A DNA stretch of 64,000 nt, taken from contig CATNEN010000029.1 in NCBI GenBank assembly GCA_950097015.1, positions 1,550,001 to 1,614,000 on the forward strand, given 5' to 3'. Below the pieces are notes generated by a model. That model saw only the letters and a program-made list of their open reading frames with translations, was not told the DNA's origin and searched no databases. The position numbers were made by a program, and so were the translations under genes. Of the stretch, positions 60,301 through 64,000 are shown piece by piece (the first letter of the stretch is position 1; each line of letters opens with the position of its first letter). The DNA comes from Macrostomum hystrix (taxonomy: Eukaryota > Platyhelminthes > Macrostomidae).

Positions 60301-63300
60301 CCGGCCAGCCTCTCAGCCATTTAAGTTCATTTTGTCCGGCCAGCCTCTCAGCCATTTAAGGTCATTTTGTCCGGCCAGCCTCTCAGCCATTTACGGTCAT
60401 TTTGTCCGGCCAGCCTCTCAGCCATTTGAGGTCATTTTGTCCATCCAGCCTCTCAGCCATTTAAGTTCATTTTGTCCATCCAGCCTCTCAGCCATTTACG
60501 GTCATTTTGTCCATCCAGCCTCTCAGCCATTTACGGTCATTTTGTCCATCCAGCCTCTCAGCCATTTACGGTCATTTTGTCCATCCAGCCTCTCAGCCAT
60601 TTACGGTCATTTTGTCCATCCAGCCTCTCAGCCATTTACGGTCATTTTGTCCATCCAGCCTCTCAGCCATTTACGGTCATTTTGTCCATCCAGCCTCTCA
60701 GCCATTTACGGTCATTTTGTCCATCCAGCCTCTCAGCCATTTACGGTCATTTTGTCCATCCAGCCTCTCAGCCATTTACGGTCATTTTGTCCATCCAGCC
60801 TCTCAGCCATTTAAAGTCATTTTGTCCGGCCAGCCTCTCAGCCATTTACGGTCATTTTATCCGGCCAGCCTCTCAGCCATTTGAGGTCATTTTGTCCATC
60901 CAGCCTCTCAGCCATTTAAGGTCATTTTGTCCATCCAGCCTCTCAGCCATTTACGGTCATTTTGTCCGGCCAGCCTCTCAGCCATTTAAGTTCATTTTGT
61001 CCGGCCAGCCTCTCAGCCATTTAAGTTCATTTTGTCCGGCCAGCCTCTCAGCCATTTAAGGTCATTTTGTCCGGCCAGCCTCTCAGCCATTTACGGTCAT
61101 TTTGTCCGGCCAGCCTCTCAGCCATTTGAGGTCATTTTGTCCATCCAGCCTCTCAGCCATTTAAGTTCATTTTGTCCATCCAGCCTCTCAGCCATTTACG
61201 GTCATTTTGTCCATCCAGCCTCTCAGCCATTTACGGTCATTTTGTCCATCCAGCCTCTCAGCCATTTACGGTCATTTTGTCCATCCAGCCTCTCAGCCAT
61301 TTACGGTCATTTTGTCCATCCAGCCTCTCAGCCATTTACGGTCATTTTGTCCATCCAGCCTCTCAGCCATTTACGGTCATTTTGTCCATCCAGCCTCTCA
61401 GCCATTTACGGTCATTTTGTCCATCCAGCCTCTCAGCCATTTACGGTCATTTTGTCCATCCAGCCTCTCAGCCATTTACGGTCATTTTGTCCATCCAGCC
61501 TCTCAGCCATTTAAAGTCATTTTGTCCGGCCAGCCTCTCAGCCATTTACGGTCATTTTATCCGGCCAGCCTCTCAGCCATTTGAGGTCATTTTGTCCATC
61601 CAGCCTCTCAGCCATTTAAGGTCATTTTGTCCATCCAGCCTCTCAGCCATTTACGGTCATTTTGTCCGGCCAGCCTCTCAGCCATTTAAAGTCATTTTGT
61701 CCGGCCAGCCTCTCAGCCATTTACGGTCATTTTGTCCGGCCAGCCTCTCAGCCATTTGAGGTCATTTTGTCCATCCAGCCTCTCAGCCATTTACGGTCAT
61801 TTTGTCCGGCCAGCCTCTCAGCCATTTGAGGTCATTTTGTCCATCCAGCCTCTCAGCCATTTCTCCAGTCTCCACAATCAGCTGTCTCCACTCTCTGCTT
61901 TCTCCACTCTCTGCTTTCTCCACTCTCTGCTTTCTCCACTCTCTGCTTTCTCCATTCTATGCTTTCTCCACTCTCTGCTTTCTTCACTCTCTGCTTTCTC
62001 CACTCTCTGCTTTCTCCATTCTATGCTTTCTCCACTCTATGCTTTCTCCACTCTCTGCTTTCTCCACTCTCTGCTTTCTCCACTCTCTGCTTTCTCCACT
62101 CTCTGCTTTCTCCACTCTCTGCTTTCTCCACTCTCTGCTGTTACTCTTCCCTATCTCTTCTGCCTCCTATCTCCTGTCTCCTATTTCCATCCATATACGC
62201 CCCTTTTAACTGGCATCGCGGTTATCATTAGCACATTCCACAAATGAGAATACACCGTCTTTATTAATAATCTGCAACTGAATCAATCGTGCCATTTCTT
62301 CTGTGTGGCCGAAACTTCCAAAGCGGGTTGTTCATAGGTATCTTCTATTAATGTTATACTGTGGGAAAAATGACAATAATTGAGCTACAGTATATCGAGG
62401 CGCCACCTTCTGTATAGGCAATCAATATAGTTCGTACGATAAAGCTTTTTTCCTCCATCCCGCCAGTTTCTGACTCTTACAATGCAGTCAAATCAATTGT
62501 TTTCCAAATTCATGCTGGATGAAAGGTCTGTCTAAAGCAAGCTCTGAAAAAACAACAGCTACTCAATACCTACTCAAAAACAGCGACTCAATTTTTCTTG
62601 GGAAAGTAGTATGTGAAAATATACTTTTATAATTTGGATAGGTTTGTTAAAATTTTCCAATTAAGCATTCTTCAAAATGCACATTGTGTCATATTGTCCG
62701 CTTCAGGTCATCTTCATTCACCCCCCCTAAAAAGTCGTGTCATTTTGTCCAACCGTGTCATATTGTCCAGCTCGTGTCATTCAGTACTCTTAAGGTCCCA
62801 GGCATTCAAAGCCATTCCCTCATCAGGCATTGCGGACCCATTGTCCCAGGCATTCAAAGCCATTCCCTCATCAGGCATTGCGGACCCATTGTCCCAGGCA
62901 TTCAAAGCCATTCCCTCATCAGGCATTGCGGACCCATTGTCCCAGGCATTCAAAGCCATTCCCTCATCAGGCATTGCGGACCCATTGTCCCAGGCATTCA
63001 AAGCCATTCCCTCATCAGGCATTGCGGACCCATTGTCCCAGGCATTCAAAGCCATTCCCTCATCAGGCATTGCGGACCCATTGTCCCACAAATGAACATC
63101 AAGCATCGGCAATTCCACAGGGCCTTCCAATCAGTCCTGGCTACGCGGTGGCACCGCATCACTCCGGGGTCTATCCGGTTCACGAGCCACTGTACGAAGC
63201 CTGGCATCGGGTCTGGTCGGTGAATGTGACATCAACTGAGGAGTATCCTCACCTGAGGCCGGCGCGTCGCAGGCGCGGCTTTGTCTATAGAGGCGTGCGC

Positions 63301-64000
63301 GTACTGCCCAGGGAGACGTGCGGCATTTATACGCACACAGTTAGACTGGCAGCTTATCCTAAAGGACCGGATCGACTGCGCGAATTGATACTCGGAGGCG
63401 AATTGTTTCACACGGTTCTATTACATCCGGTCAGCGTATTCATGACCCATATGCCTAATTATGCTAGCGATAGGCTAGCCTACTATGTATTCGACGGCCT
63501 ATTTAGCTTCCTGAGCTGTCACACTAATGTGCGCCTCCGCTGGCTCGAGCCGCAGCGCCTGGCTAGCTTGTACTTTAATCAGCTGCGTCGGGAAGATCAA
63601 CAGGCTCCTCTATGGCTCAGTCCGTGTACTGATCCTCGGCATCGGGAGATCTGGGCTGGCCCGGCTGACCTGTGCCATCGCCTGCCCGCACTAGTCATTG
63701 TCGGGCCACAGAAGACTGGCAGTACAGCTTTGCACATATTTTTAGGCTTGCATCCGCAGCTGCTGCCATCGCTGCGACATTCGCGCACCTTCGAAGAGGT
63801 CCAGTTCTTCACCGATCCAAACTACGCCAAGGGCCTGCTGCACTATTATTCTTATTTCAACTATACGAAAAATTTCACCACAAACTTTTCTATGGACGGC
63901 GCGCGACCGTTGTACTTTGAAAAGTCGGCTAATTATTTCGATCAGACTCGGGTGCCAGGCCGTATGAAGGCCCTGCTACCAAATGCGCGCATTGTGGCCA
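51388..64000 (+). CDS. NDST: Heparan sulfate N-deacetylase/N-sulfotransferase, both ends incomplete
   Basis: Bifunctional Golgi enzyme that removes acetyl groups from GlcNAc of nascent heparan sulfate and sulfates the freed amine with PAPS. Exons: 51388-51896, 51982-52525, 53696-54013, 63121-64000 (cut by the window); all junctions are GT-AG and phase-compatible, about 750 residues of the usual 880-900. The first exon begins with a basic tail (CRRCLFRSPKI) and one membrane anchor (LLASCVLLVLGIHYLLLL), a type II topology. It has no in-frame ATG, so the start is upstream. The N-deacetylase part has VDIDDVFVGPTGTRM and SGYFYGHGSPAENAG. The junction HGLPISPGYAVAPHHSG matches the family across the 9.1-kb intron and fixes the acceptor at 63121. 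The sulfotransferase has IVGPQKTGSTAL (PAPS-binding loop; Lys is the catalytic residue in NDST1) and FEKSANYF. A short Gln run (exon 2) is lineage-specific. Confidence 0.95.
52662..52950 (+). repeat. SINE family A, full-length copy in NDST intron
   Basis: The best copy in the window. The head has an A-box-like TAGCCTAGTGCTTGTAGCG and a perfect B box (GGGTTCGAGTCC), then the body and the 3' block CATCTGGGTCAATCGGATTG. It can serve as the reference for family A. Confidence 0.85.
52951..53695. other. NDST intron remainder
   Basis: AT-rich intron up to the acceptor at 53695. Nothing recognised. Confidence 0.4.
54019..54439. repeat. 48-bp minisatellite, left half
   Basis: Nearly nine copies of a 48-bp unit containing CATTCCCTCATCAGGCATTG then CGGACCCATTG and TCCCAGGCATTCAAAGC. 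It starts six bases inside the NDST intron. The last unit is cut after CCCATTG. Copies are almost identical, so the open frames on both strands are artefacts. Confidence 0.95.
54850..54882 (+). repeat. 28-bp match to the foldback element
   Basis: GAGCTAGTGTATTTCATACA followed by CCCCTATA matches 11061-11088 in the foldback element exactly. It is a short fragment of that family or a shared target. Confidence 0.5.
55400..56105 (-). pseudogene. Decayed coding-like segments, unidentified
   Basis: On the minus strand several adjoining frames look protein-like but are broken by stops and shifts. In order: GKGVDVEGQWDRWQWLLSSF; IEPIDKTTAFSKLSDDEGLA followed by KPNLAAAENKAKPF; ENFSVRVSWKAEAIDRNLF; and VESLLEAAQFEKIIDQNLSL followed downstream by an in-frame TGA. 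I do not recognise the family. It could be a dead gene carried by the insertion, or chance. Confidence 0.25.
56110..58563. repeat. 124-bp satellite with 622-bp higher-order repeat
   Basis: About 20 copies of a 124-bp unit (GCGTCATCTGTGCAGCTGTG ... ATAGCAGGCCGCAT). Most are nearly identical. A two-base TA insertion (CTATAGTG for CTAGTG) makes 126-bp units, spaced so that a five-unit block of 622 bp repeats. The last unit is cut at GGCGCCGC, immediately before the PWWP ORF start. Regularly spaced 96-codon minus-strand frames are artefacts. Confidence 0.95.
58565..59098 (+). CDS. PWWP-domain protein, MSH6 N-terminus-like, intronless
   Basis: 177 residues from the ATG at 58565 to TAG. Residues 41-75 are a three-fold SERSATTAAA-type repeat. 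A PWWP domain starts at about residue 83: PGDLVVAFWPGDGEQWWPAI (signature QWWP at 97-100), then RVHVQFLDEPPTRDWVDNVR and a basic C-terminal helix (KKLKLASKMSRLERLEHF). The VHVQF..PTR.WV strand pair is characteristic of the MSH6 PWWP domain, which binds H3K36me3 and brings MutS-alpha to chromatin. MutS domains are absent and the frame simply stops. The ORF starts two bases after a satellite array and lies on the NDST strand inside its intron. The first 40 residues (hydrophobic, then SPAPAPAS) may not be native; the true start could be different or supplied by splicing. Confidence 0.6.
   Translation: MMLMRIELLVIKFTICNICLVVWRNFFGDETIFSPAPAPASNRCAAASERSATTAAASECSATTALSERSANTAPSNQNAWQPGDLVVAFWPGDGEQWWPAIVCLPPRGKLATRGNRVHVQFLDEPPTRDWVDNVRPAANHGIGFEAKSQAFIVGMKKLKLASKMSRLERLEHFLSD
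59099..59485. other. Unique sequence between PWWP ORF and 35-bp satellite
   Basis: AT-rich, possibly the 3' UTR of the PWWP ORF. No canonical AATAAA is obvious. Confidence 0.35.
59490..61862. repeat. 35-bp satellite with an exact 700-bp duplication
   Basis: About 68 copies of a 35-bp unit (GTCATTTTGTCCATCCAGCC TCTCAGCCATTTAAG split here for length). Variants are TCCATCC versus TCCGGCC and TTAAG/TTACG/TTGAG. The order of variants at about 60260-60960 repeats at 60960-61660 with a 700-bp (20-unit) offset. The unit length is not a multiple of three and long plus-strand frames are artefacts. Confidence 0.95.
61875..62145. repeat. Minisatellite, 16-bp pyrimidine-rich unit
   Basis: About 16 copies of TTTCTCCACTCTCTGC, with a few TATGC variants. 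A strongly pyrimidine-rich strand. Confidence 0.95.
62146..62795. other. Right end of the insertion
   Basis: Unique sequence ending in four GTGTCAT(A/T)TTGTCC-related words between 62685 and 62780, the inverted counterpart of the left end. No gene. Confidence 0.5.
62796..63089. repeat. 48-bp minisatellite, right half
   Basis: Just over six copies of the same 48-bp unit as 54019-54439, in the same orientation. They resume at TCCCAGG and stop 31 bp before the NDST acceptor. Confidence 0.95.

Larger units (their letters stand above)
54440..62795. mobile_element. 8.36-kb insertion inside the 48-bp array, transposon-like
   Basis: The left array ends at CCCATTG and the right array begins at TCCCAGG; together they rebuild one unit exactly, so the segment between was inserted. 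Its ends carry inverted motifs: ACTAATGACACG, then TTGGACAAAATGACACGA at 54494-54513, on the left; TCGTGTCATTTTGTCCAA at 62734-62751 and CGTGTCATTC near the end on the right. Contents are unique sequence, a 124-bp satellite, a PWWP-domain ORF, a 35-bp satellite and a 16-bp satellite. No transposase or clear target duplication was found, so the class is unknown. Confidence 0.6.

Noticed and set aside
59947-62247. Plus-strand frames rich in SQPFTVILSIQPLSHL-type peptides
   Set aside because: The 35-bp and 16-bp satellites read in three frames; no start context, no domain.
62395-62425. GAGGCGCCACCTTC as a CTCF-like site
   Set aside because: Only a partial match to the vertebrate motif, a single occurrence, and no evidence for use in this organism.

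Overview
The window is nuclear DNA from an animal. The genes are split by many GT-AG introns, exons are GC-rich in AT-rich surroundings, glutamine runs are common, and tRNA-derived SINEs and minisatellites are abundant. The gene set (a PDZ-RhoGEF, an RSBN1/KDM9 demethylase, a heparan sulfate N-deacetylase/N-sulfotransferase and an ADP-ribosyltransferase-like protein) suggests an invertebrate. A free-living flatworm or other spiralian is my best guess, but this is inference and no marker in the window settles it.

Layout. 1-5.5 kb is intergenic, with SINEs and two minisatellites. 5.5-32.9 kb (minus) is a RhoGEF of the ARHGEF11/12 - insect RhoGEF2 type, modelled here as 23 exons whose splice phases all agree, with PDZ, RGS-like, C1, DH and PH modules. 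Its first exon was not found. 36.4-38.6 kb (plus) is a three-exon ADP-ribosyltransferase-like gene. 38.7-40.4 kb is a SINE split by a TA-flanked DNA transposon. 42.8-45.0 kb (minus) is a two-exon RSBN1/KDM9 homologue. 51.4-64.0 kb (plus) is an NDST gene that runs off the right edge and also lacks its first exon.

The unusual part is the non-coding structure. At least 11 of the 22 RhoGEF introns, the only KDM9 intron and the large NDST intron each carry a private minisatellite with its own unit length (4 to about 45 bp in RhoGEF). One RhoGEF intron is almost pure (GTCA)n and so consists of splice-site-like motifs.

The 9.1-kb NDST intron appears to have been a small intron made of a 48-bp repeat that was later split by an 8.36-kb insertion (54440-62795). 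The two halves of one repeat unit lie on either side and rejoin exactly. The insertion has inverted-repeat-like ends, a 124-bp satellite with a 622-bp higher-order period, a 35-bp satellite whose core matches the insertion's ends, and an intronless ORF with a PWWP domain most like the N-terminal domain of the mismatch-repair protein MSH6. This nested unit is the best candidate for something undescribed.

The four host genes are functionally unrelated (Rho signalling, ADP-ribosylation, chromatin, heparan sulfate synthesis). I see no operon-like relation between them.
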